DNA of 64,000 bases from Leptospira sp. WS92.C1 (GCF_040833975.1 NZ_CP162130.1:2750001-2814000); one strand, 5' to 3'; positions 19,078 to 34,786 are shown, counted from the stretch's first letter. A program made the numbers and translations. Notes: a model not told the origin generated them from the sequence alone.

Positions 19078-19382
19078 TTAGTAAGAATATAAAACGCATC
19101 CCGAAAGACCGTTTCCAAATTCAACGTTAGTCACTTCGGACATTCGATATGAAATGATACGATCAAGGATCAGACCCTCGTCGATTTTTTTATAAAAGAG
19201 ACATGACGTTTGATCTAATCCGAAATTCGAGTATACGTCTTTATTTTTTTGGCTTCGGCAAATTCAAAAAGTTTAGACTTTTCGGATTTTCCAAACAAAG
19301 ATTGCGAATCTATGATTCTCTTTTTAGAAAATCCAAATTGAATTCGATCGGATGAGATGATCAGTAAATCACTTTGAAACAT
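19078..19382 (-). pseudogene. Short gene broken by a frameshift at an A7 tract
   Basis: On the minus strand, ATG at 19382 opens 50 codons with gene-like composition, then meets TAG. A second frame continues from the same place for about 46 more codons, ending in LSGCVLYSY and TAA at 19078-19080. The switch falls in a run of seven A (plus-strand T7 at 19244-19250). Adding one A would fuse both halves into about 100 residues (for example AEAKKNKDVYSNFGLDQTSC across the joint). I do not recognise the family. It could be a decayed gene, a phase-variable gene or a sequencing error. It fills the gap between the transferase gene and the XRE regulator, together with about 60 bp of unassigned sequence. 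Confidence 0.4.
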
Positions 19383-19440
19383 ACAATTCAAATTATCCTA
19401 TTTTGGTATATTCCATTTCGGAATGTAGAATGGAATCGCT

Positions 19441-19740
19441 TTGTTCAAGTCACTGCATTCACTGGAAGCTAAAATTTTTTGTAAGAATTTAATCTTTGCT
19501 AGAAAAGAGGCCGGCCTCACTCAAAACGATGTCGCGAAAATTTTAGGCGAACCACAATCCTATATTTCTAAGATCGAATCGGGAGAAAGAAGACTGGATG
19601 TCATCGAATTCTGGAGGATTTTCAAAATTCTTCAAAAACCGTATGACTTTTATTTTCAATTCGATGAGACTCTAGAGAGACAGTCCCAAATTCTGAAAGC
19701 GGCGAGTAGCAAACGTAGAAAAAAACGTCCGAACGCTTAA
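19441..19740 (+). CDS. XRE-family helix-turn-helix regulator
   Basis: A 99-residue DNA-binding protein. The HTH spans about residues 17-70: [21 protein letters not shown], then [17 protein letters not shown], a typical Cro/C1 recognition region ending in the common GERR-D-V element. The last 25 residues are basic. The only usable start in frame is TTG at 19441, since an upstream ATG is followed at once by TAG. It resembles lone antitoxin-type or phage-derived XRE regulators. No toxin partner follows; the neighbour upstream is a broken gene on the other strand. Confidence 0.82.
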   Translation: MFKSLHSLEAKIFCKNLIFARKEAGLTQNDVAKILGEPQSYISKIESGERRLDVIEFWRIFKILQKPYDFYFQFDETLERQSQILKAASSKRRKKRPNA

Positions 19741-19751
19741 CCTGTCGATCG

Positions 19752-19764
19752 CCCACATTGTGGG
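19752..19764. terminator. Short inverted repeat between convergent genes
   Basis: CCCACA-T-TGTGGG forms a perfect 6-bp inverted repeat just after the XRE stop and before the end of the outer-membrane protein gene. It includes a TGTGGGAACTC motif (19759-19769) that recurs elsewhere in the window. There is no T-run, so a terminator role is only possible, not shown. Confidence 0.3.
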
Positions 19765-19804
19765 AACTCATACGTTTTCGAGATTTTCGGGTGAAGCTCC
19801 TTTT

Positions 19805-21493
19805 TCAATCCAATCGTAAACTGCCACCCAAACGAAACGAAAGTGTTTGAGCGAACGCGCTGGACCGAGTGTTCGCATTTCCCGGATCCCGCAGAATCGC
19901 AGATTCTACAAACGGATCGTAAGTTTCGACGTGCGCTCTCCAACTTTCGTATCGATCCACGTCTTTGTAGAAAGTTCGAAAGAGATCGGTTTGTAAAAAA
20001 AATCTCATTCTATCTTCGGGATCATAATAAAATCTCAAACCATAGACCTGATTCTCGCGGATCGATCCAAGAACAATGGGGTCCAAAGTCCATTGATTCG
20101 AATCCGGAAGACTGATCGTCAACTGATTCGGATCTGCACCGATCAAAACGGAAGGATTACTGATCCTCGCGACACCGGCGTGCAGACCAATTCCGACTTT
20201 AAACGAAAATTCATAATTGATACTCAAAAAACCGGATACTTCCCTAGGGGAATGGAACTTTTTCCTTGCACTCGTTTTTGCCTCTTGCAAATACAAGCCG
20301 CTCAAATAACCATACTGGCCGTTTGTAAGTTCGGATCCGTAAGTCGTTCCTTGGACCTCGGAAATTCCGAAAGCATTCAAAGAACCTAAATTAGTTCCGT
20401 AGGTTGCCTCTCCTTTCGTTTCGAGAGCGCCCCACTTCCAAGAAAAACCAAACGAAATTCCGCCGGCCGCAACCTCTGTTCGTTTCTCGTTTTCCTTTTG
20501 TATCAGACCGGACAAAGGTGTTGCACTCGGATCCGGGCGCGAGGGATCGTAATATAAATACAAATTGTCTCTGGAAGAATCAGTCGCAGGATCTTTTATT
20601 TTCAATCGGGTCCCGAGAGCGGAAAGAGTGAACAATAAACCTTCGATCGGCGTCCAATCCGTTCGAAGCGCAACCGTCGGCATGGAATTTCTTTCCACTT
20701 CGATACGAACGTTTGCATCCGTATGAAAATTTGTGGTACCGATCGCGGAGGCGAATTTAAGATTTCCAATTTTATACCAGACTCCGATTTGTTCCCGCAT
20801 CCAACCTACGTTTCCTCCCTTACCCATATAAGCGCTCGCGTTGAATGTATGAGGAAGAATTCCGGCAAAAAGATCCCAAGTCCTTCCCATAAAAAATTCC
20901 CAAGAAGAATTGGGTTCGTATTTCAGGACGATTTGTCTGACTCTTGGTCTGGTCTCGGTTCCCGCCTGAGCTTTTGTGAGATCCACAAAGTCCGCTTCAA
21001 AATAACCTTTCATTTTTTTACCATAGAAAAGTTCAAAACCCAATAAAGAACTCGTTGGATAAATTCCGGAACGAGCCTCGGAATCCCTTGCTTGAACCTC
21101 TCGTTTTGCCATTGTAGGCGCGATCAAATTGTCATATCCAAAAGAAAGAACTGCCTTATCCGCGTATGCAAAATCCGTTTTGAGCATTCCGGAAATTTTT
21201 AGTTTGAGTTCGGTTGGTGATTTTATTTCCGAAGAAGGCGGAACGGGAGCCAAATCCGGAACGACGGTTTGTGAGGAATTCGATACCTCCGAACTCGTCA
21301 AAACGGAATCGTTAGAAGGCGGGTTGAAATCTTCCAACTCCAGGGTTTCTTTTTTAGTAAATAATTTCTTTTCGGATTTATTTCTTACCTCTTTCTGAGT
21401 CGGGTTTTTTCGAATCTTCTTTCCGGTTTTAGACCAGGCAGAATCGGAAGGGAAAAAATAAATACAAAGAAGTATAAGAAGGAAAACTTTCAT
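19805..21493 (-). CDS. Outer-membrane beta-barrel protein, DcaP-like porin
   Basis: A 562-residue exported protein. There is a signal peptide (residues 1-19, hydrophobic LLILLCIYFF core, cleavage probably after SAWS or nearby). A Lys/Ser/Pro-rich linker to about residue 95 precedes a long region of amphipathic strands with frequent aromatic residues. The stretch GYFEADFVDL, PRVRQIVLKYEPNSSWEFFMGRTWDLFAG and TFNASAYMGKGGN resembles DcaP-type trimeric outer-membrane channels, where an EADF segment and a GRxWDLF block are typical. The last residues (LSFRLGGSLRLD) alternate as a strand but do not end in Phe. The substrate is unknown. It is monocistronic, convergent with the XRE gene. Confidence 0.72.
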   Translation of the reverse strand: MKVFLLILLCIYFFPSDSAWSKTGKKIRKNPTQKEVRNKSEKKLFTKKETLELEDFNPPSNDSVLTSSEVSNSSQTVVPDLAPVPPSSEIKSPTELKLKISGMLKTDFAYADKAVLSFGYDNLIAPTMAKREVQARDSEARSGIYPTSSLLGFELFYGKKMKGYFEADFVDLTKAQAGTETRPRVRQIVLKYEPNSSWEFFMGRTWDLFAGILPHTFNASAYMGKGGNVGWMREQIGVWYKIGNLKFASAIGTTNFHTDANVRIEVERNSMPTVALRTDWTPIEGLLFTLSALGTRLKIKDPATDSSRDNLYLYYDPSRPDPSATPLSGLIQKENEKRTEVAAGGISFGFSWKWGALETKGEATYGTNLGSLNAFGISEVQGTTYGSELTNGQYGYLSGLYLQEAKTSARKKFHSPREVSGFLSINYEFSFKVGIGLHAGVARISNPSVLIGADPNQLTISLPDSNQWTLDPIVLGSIRENQVYGLRFYYDPEDRMRFFLQTDLFRTFYKDVDRYESWRAHVETYDPFVESAILRDPGNANTRSSAFAQTLSFRLGGSLRLD

Positions 21494-21504
21494 ACGGTGA
21501 TTTT

Positions 21505-21808
21505 TTGGGTCTCTTGCTCAATCTACAAAATCGGCTCTCTTTTTATATCGGGATCATCGATCCCCCTACGGAGAATTATTATAAAGAGCGAATAAAAAAA
21601 TAAATATGTTCGTTCTTTCCACAACATCCGAATCATCGAAACGTTTGTTTCAGAATCAGATTGGATGTATAGAAAGAACAAAATCGTATTTGTTCCGATA
21701 AAACAAACTTTGCAACCGGATAACGAGCGATCCATAGAAAGCGAGTTGCCGAACGATCGAGAAAAAATTTTCGGCTCTTTACAAAGCAAAGAGATTCAGT
21801 CCGATTGA
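21505..21808 (+). pseudogene. Possible short gene broken at an A7 tract
   Basis: In the 432 bp between the porin start and the TPR gene, the plus strand has a coding-like frame with segments FYIGIIDPPTENYYKERI and, after a frame change, YVRSFHNIRIIETFVSESDW and NDREKIFGSLQ up to TGA at 21806-21808. The change occurs at A7 (21594-21600). Deleting one A would give about 100 continuous residues. The family is not recognised. The start is uncertain: TTG at 21505 or 21514. The remainder of this gap (21809-21897) shows nothing I can name. Confidence 0.3.
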
Positions 21809-21897
21809 GATATGATTTTGGAGGGACCCTATTTTAAAAATGGAAGAATTTTTAGTACCAATGACAAACTTATGACTTGGCCGACTTCGTTTATTCA

Positions 21898-21918
21898 AAA
21901 CGTCGCTTCGCGACGTTT
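21898..21918 (-). terminator. Hairpin after the TPR gene
   Basis: AAACGTCGC-TTC-GCGACGTTT is a perfect 9-bp stem with a 3-nt loop, 7 bp past the stop of the minus-strand TPR gene. On the minus strand the stem is followed by TTTTGAATAAACG, a weak T-rich tail. A terminator for the pdxA-TPR gene cluster is likely but not proven. Confidence 0.5.
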
Positions 21919-21925
21919 CAATCGA

Positions 21926-22426
<501 letters not shown>

Positions 22427-22452
22427 ATTCTACCCAGTTAGTTAGACGGTCT

Positions 22453-22896
22453 TTAGTTCGTAGAAAACTTCAAGAATTTCAGAAAGGTTCCGTTGAAGAA
22501 CCCATCCACTTCGAGGGAAAAGTTCGTATAAAGAATCAGCCCTCCCCAATAAATCAAAGTAAAGCTGACAAGAATCTTTGCCAGAGACTTGCTCGTCTGG
22601 GATGAAGCGGAATAAAAAATTCTCAAAAGAGAAACCGGCCAGAGAAAAAGAAGAAAGAAATAAATTCCCCGCCCAAGCCCGTAGATCCAGGCAAGAATTT
22701 CAGCCGGATAACTTTTGGTAAGTCGTTCGTAACTCGACTTTAACTCGGGAAAATATTGAAAGAAGTAAAAAATAAATACGAAGACAAAGATGATTTTCCA
22801 TACGAATTCGAAATCGGAACGAAAGAGCACGAGTGTAAGTCCGCAAAACCAAAAAAGGAAAATTGGAAATACGATTTGTTCTAAAAGCCCCGGCAT
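22453..22896 (-). CDS. Membrane protein of unknown function
   Basis: A 147-residue protein with four hydrophobic segments, at about residues 7-24, 30-48, 66-90 and 107-125. No recognisable motif was found. It may belong to the YIP1-like or another small membrane family, but the sequence gives no firm match. It is 22 bp from pdxA and 26 bp from the TPR gene, which suggests co-transcription. Confidence 0.7.
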   Translation of the reverse strand: MPGLLEQIVFPIFLFWFCGLTLVLFRSDFEFVWKIIFVFVFIFYFFQYFPELKSSYERLTKSYPAEILAWIYGLGRGIYFFLLFLWPVSLLRIFYSASSQTSKSLAKILVSFTLIYWGGLILYTNFSLEVDGFFNGTFLKFLKFSTN

Positions 22897-22918
22897 GATT
22901 CCCCGCTCTGATTCAAAT

Positions 22919-23869
<951 letters not shown>

Positions 23870-23924
23870 TGTTTTGAAAATGCGGCTTTTTTACGAGATT
23901 CGTCTTTCGTAAAAGGCCTTTCGA

Positions 23925-24373
<449 letters not shown>

Positions 24374-24483
24374 CTTTCCTGTATGTGGTTTCCGGGAGGA
24401 GTTAAATTCACTAAATATGCAGATCCCATCAGAGGGAAAAGAATTTTTCAAAGATCGATCTTGAAAATTGCCGGAAAGCACGC

Positions 24484-25254
<771 letters not shown>

Positions 25255-25450
25255 TGTTTATCGTCTCTGAATAGCGGTTGTTTCCTACTGAACAAGCGTT
25301 CTTAGACTTGTCTTGAGTAGCTTTGAAAACGCAATACCTCTCGGCGCAGATCGAGGAGTCCAAGGGACTTACTCAGTTTTGTATCGTTCGGAAACTTTTG
25401 TCAAGGAATTCATTTGCCAGATCCAATGGAGTGTGTTTTAGGAATCGTAT

Positions 25451-25461
25451 GAGTTCCCACA
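25451..25461 (+). repeat. GAGTTCCCACA motif
   Basis: One copy of an 11-base motif that recurs in intergenic DNA of this window, here between two minus-strand genes. The function is unknown. Confidence 0.5.
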
Positions 25462-25485
25462 ATTCGAAGTTTTACTGTAAATTTG

Positions 25486-26784
25486 CTATTTCTTATACCG
25501 TTCCAAAACCAAGCGGAGATAGTCCGAATCCGGAAAGCGATGCAACAGACTTTCCAAAAGCCCGATCCCTTCCTCAGAATTGCCTATCTCGACCAGAGCC
25601 AATCCGTGAAGATAAATCATCTCGGGAGAAAAACGAAATCTACCACATTGTTCGAGAGTGTTTAAAAATTCCCCGTAATCCTTTTTAAAAAAACGAAGCA
25701 CCAGTTGCGCTCGTTTGGTAAGATACGAATCCGGAAGTTTTTCTTTGATTCCCGCAATTTCCCGTTCCACATTCGCAGATTCGGTGGAATTCAGAAGAAT
25801 CAAAAGTTCAAAAGGAGATAACGTATAAACGAGATGATTTTCCTTTAAGAGCGCATAACGTTTATCAAGAGATTCGTCCTGACCCGAAAGAATATTCTCC
25901 TGTAGAGAACCCAGAAGCACCGACCTTCCGTTTTTCTTTTTTTCACCTTCGAGCCAGGCCTTTCTGTATTCTCTGGGGCGAATTTGCTTTAAGACAAAAT
26001 AGTTCTCCAGATAACCGTGACGGGAAGAATAGGCTTTGAAAAAGGATTCCTTTTCTTCGGAGCTAAGAGTTGGCAGAATGGACAAAATTCTTCTTTCGAT
26101 CGGAAACACGGTTCTAAATCCGGAGGTTTCGTGTTTGAAAAGAATCCAAGCAAGTCCTAAAAGTCCCGGCTCTTCACCGGTCACAACGAGGTCGTAGACG
26201 GCTTCCCGATCTTCCAACTGCAGATTTCCGAGTTTCCAAAGGGCCCCGTATTTGTGAAGTCTGGAAGTTTCTTCTTTTATTAGAGAATTCGAATATTCTA
26301 TCTTGCCGAGAAGTGCAAGGAATTGTTTTGCTTCTATGATAAACGGAAGATGATCATCGTATACGTATGTGAGTTCGAGATACTCGTCCAACTTTTGTTC
26401 GTGTAATAGATACGATTCTAAAATCTGAAAAACTTCAGGATCGGATTGATGATCTTCGAGCGCACTATCCAACAACTCCTCAAAAAATATTTGAAGAAGA
26501 TTTTTCTCTCTTGGAGATAGCCCTTCCTCTTCGAAAGGCGAAGTCGCGTCGGTCTGAAAACGGAATTCTCCGAGCAGATCGATTCGAATGTTAAAAAAAG
26601 GAGAATGAACCTGATTGAGAGCTCCGGAAAAATATTCTAAAATTTTGGACTTGAGTCTGAGAATTTCGGGATTACGGGGAGTCGGACCGGAAGTTTTTTT
26701 CCTGGGAATGAGTTTCTCTGAGAAGGAAGAAAGCGTGATTTCGGGCCACAGTTCGGTTGTGTTGTCTTTTTCCAGGGTGAACAT
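25486..26784 (-). CDS. TPR-like helical protein of unknown function
   Basis: A 432-residue soluble protein, helical throughout, with a TPR-like repeat at the C-terminus (MIYLHGLALVEIGNSEEGIGLLESLLHRFPDS, residues about 390-421) and weaker repeats before. No signal peptide. The N-terminal 40 residues are Ser/Pro/Lys-rich. It is divergent from the lytic transglycosylase gene, only 56 bp away, so the two may share control. No function is assigned. Confidence 0.75.
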   Translation of the reverse strand: MFTLEKDNTTELWPEITLSSFSEKLIPRKKTSGPTPRNPEILRLKSKILEYFSGALNQVHSPFFNIRIDLLGEFRFQTDATSPFEEEGLSPREKNLLQIFFEELLDSALEDHQSDPEVFQILESYLLHEQKLDEYLELTYVYDDHLPFIIEAKQFLALLGKIEYSNSLIKEETSRLHKYGALWKLGNLQLEDREAVYDLVVTGEEPGLLGLAWILFKHETSGFRTVFPIERRILSILPTLSSEEKESFFKAYSSRHGYLENYFVLKQIRPREYRKAWLEGEKKKNGRSVLLGSLQENILSGQDESLDKRYALLKENHLVYTLSPFELLILLNSTESANVEREIAGIKEKLPDSYLTKRAQLVLRFFKKDYGEFLNTLEQCGRFRFSPEMIYLHGLALVEIGNSEEGIGLLESLLHRFPDSDYLRLVLERYKK

Positions 26785-26840
26785 TGGAATTTCCTTCTTG
26801 CGATTGAGTCCTTAGGCCGAAAAGGTAACAGAGAACACGA

Positions 26841-29099
<2,259 letters not shown>

Positions 29100-29430
29100 T
29101 GTGAAGATCGTTTGGTCTGATCTCCGACTCCAAGAAGAAGCCCTTCGTTTGCAAAAAAGAAGAATTTGATTCCGTTGGTTTCGAATACTTAGCATCCAGA
29201 TCTTAAATAATATCAGACGGAATGTAATAAATAAACTTAATATATGTATAGCACTTCAAAACTCTAAACTGAAAATCGAATCCACCCGATAACTTCCCAT
29301 TCATTCCGATTTTTTAGATTGTCTCTCTGGTAGAAAGAATAGGATAGGAATCTGAATCGATTTAAGACACTTGAATCGCCGATTTGAAAAAAGTTCGGCA
29401 AAATATTTTATCATAATCCAGGAGAGAAAC
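29100..29430. other. Intergenic region upstream of gltA
   Basis: 331 bp without a gene on either strand, AT-rich in its middle (around 29200-29240). It should contain the gltA promoter. The only firm element I see is the ribosome site CAGGAG about 7 nt before the gltA ATG. No hairpin with a T-run was found after the transglycosylase gene. Confidence 0.5.
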
Positions 29431-30716
<1,286 letters not shown>

Positions 30717-30720
<4 letters not shown>

Positions 30721-31979
30721 ATCCTTCCTCTTCTTCCGTCTTCCGGTTTCGCAGATATCAGCTGAACCGGAAGAGCGAACTTTCCATCCGACGCAAACAT
30801 CCTTGGATCTTCAGCGGAAATCTTTCGAGCGCCGCTTCTTCGTTTATCAATGGAGAATGGCTGACCCTTTTTTCCACGGAGAACAAACCGTTGGCAACGG
30901 GAATCTATTCGAACACAGGGCTCATAGCAATTCGAGTCGTTCAATTTCATCCGGAGTTTTCCAAGGAAAAGATCCGTGAAAATTTAGTCTCCGCTCTCAG
31001 ACGAAGGGACGAACTCAAAAAAACAACAAACGCCTATCGGATCCTGCACGGTGAAAACGATTTTTTTCCGGGAATCACGATCGATCGATTGAATCAGACT
31101 TGGGTGGTAAGAATCTATTCTTCTTCCTTACAAAGTTACGGACGCTGGATCGTTTGGAATCTCTATGATCTATGCAAAAGTTCTAAAATAGGAGAACCTC
31201 TTCCCAAACGAATCCTACTTGACCCTCCCGAAAAAACGGGAGAGGACAAGAAAGTTGTAGAACGATTCTGGAGAGGAAAGGAATCCAACTTTTATAAAAA
31301 CGATTCTCTCTTGATTCGTGAAACCGTCTTTTTACAAAAAGTGAAATTTCCGATCGAATTGCCCGGACAAAAGGGCGGAATTTTTTTGGATCTTCGCAAT
31401 CTGAGAAAATTCATTCTCAAACGAACGGATCTTTCCAAAAACAAAAATTGCCTTCACCTTTTTTCTCATACAGGATTGACTTCGATTTGTATGGACACGG
31501 CGGGAGCCGCTTCCGTGACATCCGTGGACGGTTCCAAGGAAGCCCTGGATGGATTTCAAAGAGTGTTGAGTCTCAAAAAAGAAAAGAGTTTCTGCAAACA
31601 TAGATTTTTGCAGAAAAATCTATTTCAAGAATTGGAAGACGTTTTAATCGATCGGAAATTCGGATTGATCGTGATCGATCCGCCAAACCTGACACCGGAT
31701 GCGAAATCGAAAACCTCAGCGCTCAAATCGTATTCCTATCTTTTTGGAAACTGTCTCTCATCGCTCGAAGAATCGGGGACGATCATTCTTTGTTCTTGCT
31801 CCGGGAGAATCCGTTCGGAAGAATTAGAATCTCTGGCAAAAAAAATTCTCAATACACAAGGTTGGAAATTTGAAACCTTTCACAATCTGGATCCCGAAGC
31901 CGATCATCCTGTGAGAAAGAATTTTCCGGAAGGAAATTATTTTAAGGTACATATCTATGAAAATTGTAAAAAAAGCTGA
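30717..31979 (+). CDS. Class I rRNA methyltransferase, RlmI-like (PUA + Rossmann), unclear start
   Basis: About 420 residues. An N-terminal PUA-like region begins at RKSELSIRRKHPWIFSG (typical of RlmI/YccW), followed by the EEHAD-like linker DFFPGITIDRL. The SAM-binding domain shows GIFLDLRNLR, LHLFSHTGLTSI, a VTSVDGS acidic loop and the catalytic VIDPPNL, then SCSGR. The family methylates 23S rRNA cytosine. No ATG, GTG or TTG in frame lies between the gltA stop and the conserved start. The options are CTG at 30717, which shares TG with the gltA stop, or ATG at 30615 deep inside gltA. CTG is used here, with low certainty. The C-terminus overlaps the next gene by 23 bp. Confidence 0.8.
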
Positions 31980-32835
31980 AACCCTAGACGGAACTTATTC
32001 TCTCATCGATTCCGGAAATTTTCGGAAACTCGAACAAATCGGTCCGTATACGATCATTCGCCCTTCTCCGGTCGCCGCTTGGCCTGAAAACAAATCCGCT
32101 TTATGGAAAAATGTCCACGGAGAATACGTCCGTTCCGACAAAGGTGGAGGGGCCTGGACCTGGAACAAAAAAGTGCAGGACGAGTTCTTTATTGAAGTTT
32201 TAGAATATTCCATAAAGATAAAGTTTACTCCATTTGGTCATCTCGGAATTTTTGCGGAACAATTGGAGAATTGGAAAAAAATCCAAAAACTCTGTTCTCA
32301 ATTAAAAAAAGAGGAAGAAGTGCTGAACCTTTTCGCATACTCGGGAATTTCCACGTTAGCAGTGTTAGATGGAGGAGCGGCGGCCTGTCATTTGGACGCG
32401 TCCAAGGGAATGGTTGATTGGGCTCGGGAGAATGCGACCGCATCCGGACTGGCAGATAAAAAAATCCGGTGGATGGTGGAGGACGTTCTCAAATTTTTAA
32501 AACGAGAAATCAAACGAGGAAAAGACTATCGCGGTTTTATTCTGGACCCTCCCACGTTCGGTCGAGGCGCCAGCGGAGAAGTTTTCAAAATCGAAAAAGA
32601 CCTTCCCGAACTCATGGATCTTCTCATGCAGCTTTGCGGAGCCAAACCCGACTTTATCGTGTTGACCTGTCATTCCACGGGTTTTAGCCCGCTTGCCTTG
32701 CAAAGAATTTTGGAAGGTAGAATCCGGAACAAAGGACGATTTCATCTCGGAGAACTTTCGATTCCGGAACAAGGCGGAAGACTTTACCCTGCGGGATCCA
32801 ATTGTATTTATGTATCGGAGAGACTTTCGCTTTGA
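31957..32835 (+). CDS. Class I SAM-dependent methyltransferase (second in tandem)
   Basis: A 292-residue protein. Seen: SLIDSGNFRKLEQIGPYTIIRP at the N-terminus, then FAYSGISTLAVLDGG (SAM motif I), HLDASKGMVDWARENA with the acidic motif II residue, FILDPPTFGRGASGEVFKIE with the DPPxF catalytic-type motif, and LTCHSTGF. It belongs to the RlmK/RlmI-related rRNA methyltransferases without a PUA domain. The substrate cannot be read. It overlaps the previous gene by 23 bp; the family N-terminus supports ATG at 31957, so the overlap is real. Its stop overlaps the next start as TTGA. Confidence 0.86.
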   Translation: MKIVKKAETLDGTYSLIDSGNFRKLEQIGPYTIIRPSPVAAWPENKSALWKNVHGEYVRSDKGGGAWTWNKKVQDEFFIEVLEYSIKIKFTPFGHLGIFAEQLENWKKIQKLCSQLKKEEEVLNLFAYSGISTLAVLDGGAAACHLDASKGMVDWARENATASGLADKKIRWMVEDVLKFLKREIKRGKDYRGFILDPPTFGRGASGEVFKIEKDLPELMDLLMQLCGAKPDFIVLTCHSTGFSPLALQRILEGRIRNKGRFHLGELSIPEQGGRLYPAGSNCIYVSERLSL

Positions 32836-33665
32836 ACGACGAACAAGGCATTTCCTATTTGGAGATCACCAGCTTTTCCAACGAAAAGTTGAAAAACATA
32901 TCCAACCTAAAGGAAAAAAAACACAGAGAATCCGCGGGACTTTTTTTTCTGGAAGGCTATCGCGAAATTTTAAGAGCTCATAAATCGGGGAAGGTCCGTT
33001 TTCAAAATCTTCTTTTTTCTCCGGAATGTTTTTTAGGCGAAAACGAAACCGCTCTCATCCGCGAAATCGGAGCCAAAGCGATCAAGGTTCCTAAAAAGCT
33101 TTTCGAAAAAATCTCTTACAGGGATAGACCGGACGGACTGATCGCTACCGCGCATTTTTTTCCGATCGATCTCGACACGTTTCAAAAAAAATTCCAAACT
33201 CATCGAAACAAAAAACCCGTTCTTGTGATCGAGGGTGTGGAAAAACCGGGTAACCTAGGAACGATCCTTCGAACCGCAGAAGGAGCCGGATTTCATACGG
33301 TTCTTGTCGCGGATCCTAGGTTGGATCTTTTTAATCCGAACGTTATCCGCGCTTCTACCGGAGCCTTGTTTAGTCTGGACGTTTTTTTGGGAGAAACAGA
33401 AAACATCTATTCCATTCTCCAAAAAAACGAATACAGAACATTAGCCGTAACACCGGAGGCAAAAAAACTTTACTTCGACGCGGATCTCAAAGGGAAGATC
33501 GCGCTCGTATTCGGCTCGGAACAATACGGACTTTCTCCTTATGCAAGAAGTCATTCCGATGAATACTTTTCTCTTCCGATGTATGGAGAAGCCGATTCTC
33601 TCAATCTCGCGATGTCCGCGGGAATCGTAATGTATGAGGTAATCCGTCAGGGTTTGCAGAAATGA
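32832..33665 (+). CDS. TrmH/SpoU-family RNA 2'-O-methyltransferase
   Basis: A 277-residue SPOUT methyltransferase with an N-terminal SpoU substrate-binding region (FFLEGYREILRA). Motif 1 is EKPGNLGTILRTAEGAGFHTVLV, motif 2 is VFGSEQYGLS, and motif 3 is DSLNLAMSAGIVMYE. The knotted fold methylates ribose in rRNA or tRNA; the target is unknown. The start is TTG at 32832 with GGAGAG 8 nt upstream, overlapping the previous stop as TTGA. A longer in-frame start at 32802 would lie inside the previous gene. It ends with ATGA overlap into the next gene. Confidence 0.9.
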   Translation: MNDEQGISYLEITSFSNEKLKNISNLKEKKHRESAGLFFLEGYREILRAHKSGKVRFQNLLFSPECFLGENETALIREIGAKAIKVPKKLFEKISYRDRPDGLIATAHFFPIDLDTFQKKFQTHRNKKPVLVIEGVEKPGNLGTILRTAEGAGFHTVLVADPRLDLFNPNVIRASTGALFSLDVFLGETENIYSILQKNEYRTLAVTPEAKKLYFDADLKGKIALVFGSEQYGLSPYARSHSDEYFSLPMYGEADSLNLAMSAGIVMYEVIRQGLQK

Positions 33666-34786
33666 GAATTACCTATTACGTAAGCAATCACGGATTTGGT
33701 CATATCAGTAGATCCACGGAAATCATACTATATCTGCTCCGCAGCTTTCCGGATTTGGAAATCGATCTTGTGACCACTCGGGAAAAATTCCTAAAAACGC
33801 TTTCTCTTCCCGAAGAGGATTCTATTTTTTTAAAACGTCTTCATACCCGTTCCAAATCCGTGGACGTGGGAATGCTTCAAAAAGATTCTCTTTCCATCGA
33901 TATCAAGGGCACCGAAGAAGAGCTGGAAAAGTTCAATCTCCAAAAATCCTATATTCAAATTTCTGAAATCGAATCTTGTCTGGATTTTGAAACCGATTTG
34001 ATTATTTCGGATTCTGCTTCTCTTCCGTTTATGATCGCCGACAAGATCAAAATTCCTTCTTTGTTTGTTGGAAATTTTACGTGGGATTTTATCTACGCGG
34101 GATATCAAAAAGAATCCGCCCTTATCGCTCAAACCGCTGTAACTTTATATCAGGAATACTACCACGCGACCTTCGGACTGCTGCTTCCCTTTTGTTGTCC
34201 CGCGTCTTCTCTTGCGGAACAAAAAAAAATCGGACTCGTGGGAAGACGCCCCACCCTGGATAAAAAATCCGCCAAGGATTTTTTTCAACTTCCGCACGAT
34301 AAAATCAATCTTCTTTTTTCCTTCGGAGCCTACGGAGTGGAAACGTCTAAGTTCGATTGGAAAAAACTAGATACCGATTTGTATAGAATTGTTTTGTCCG
34401 GAACCGATTTAGACTTTTCTAAAATACCCGAAAATAAAAGAGAAGGGATTGCGACCTTTTCGGAGATTCATTATCCCGATCTTGTCTCCGCTTGCGACTA
34501 TATACTCACAAAACCCGGTTACGGAATCTTAAGCGAAGCCGTATACGCGCAAACCCCGATCTTATATACGGATCGGGGAAATTTTCCCGAAGTCCCCTAC
34601 CTGCACCAGGCTTTAAAAGAGGAAATTCCTTCGGCACATTTATCTAACAAAGAGTTGTTTTCGTTTCAATTTGAAAAATCGATAGCAAACGCAAAGTCCT
34701 GGAACGGATCCTCCTCTCCTTTGTTCAAGAGAGACGGAAGAGAAGACGTCAAACATGCGGTTTCCGTTTTTTTAAAATTGATCTAA
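33662..34786 (+). CDS. Glycosyltransferase-like protein (GT-B fold, arabinokinase N-domain type)
   Basis: A 374-residue protein. It begins with ITYYVSNHGFGHISRS, which resembles the N-terminal GT-B domain of plant L-arabinokinases and MurG/MJ1255-like proteins (G-H-G-F-G-H-x-x-R). The second half has LLFSFGAYGVE and CDYILTKPGYGILSEAV, a nucleotide-sugar-binding-like signature (KPGYG-x-x-xE). No kinase domain follows. No membrane helix or signal. Its acceptor and donor are unknown. It overlaps the TrmH gene (ATGA), and its stop overlaps the stop of convergent opgH by 3 bp. Confidence 0.75.
   Translation: MRITYYVSNHGFGHISRSTEIILYLLRSFPDLEIDLVTTREKFLKTLSLPEEDSIFLKRLHTRSKSVDVGMLQKDSLSIDIKGTEEELEKFNLQKSYIQISEIESCLDFETDLIISDSASLPFMIADKIKIPSLFVGNFTWDFIYAGYQKESALIAQTAVTLYQEYYHATFGLLLPFCCPASSLAEQKKIGLVGRRPTLDKKSAKDFFQLPHDKINLLFSFGAYGVETSKFDWKKLDTDLYRIVLSGTDLDFSKIPENKREGIATFSEIHYPDLVSACDYILTKPGYGILSEAVYAQTPILYTDRGNFPEVPYLHQALKEEIPSAHLSNKELFSFQFEKSIANAKSWNGSSSPLFKRDGREDVKHAVSVFLKLI

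Noticed and set aside
21523..21789. Minus-strand frame of 88 residues
   Set aside because: The opposite strand shows better coding character, and no ribosome site or domain supports this frame.
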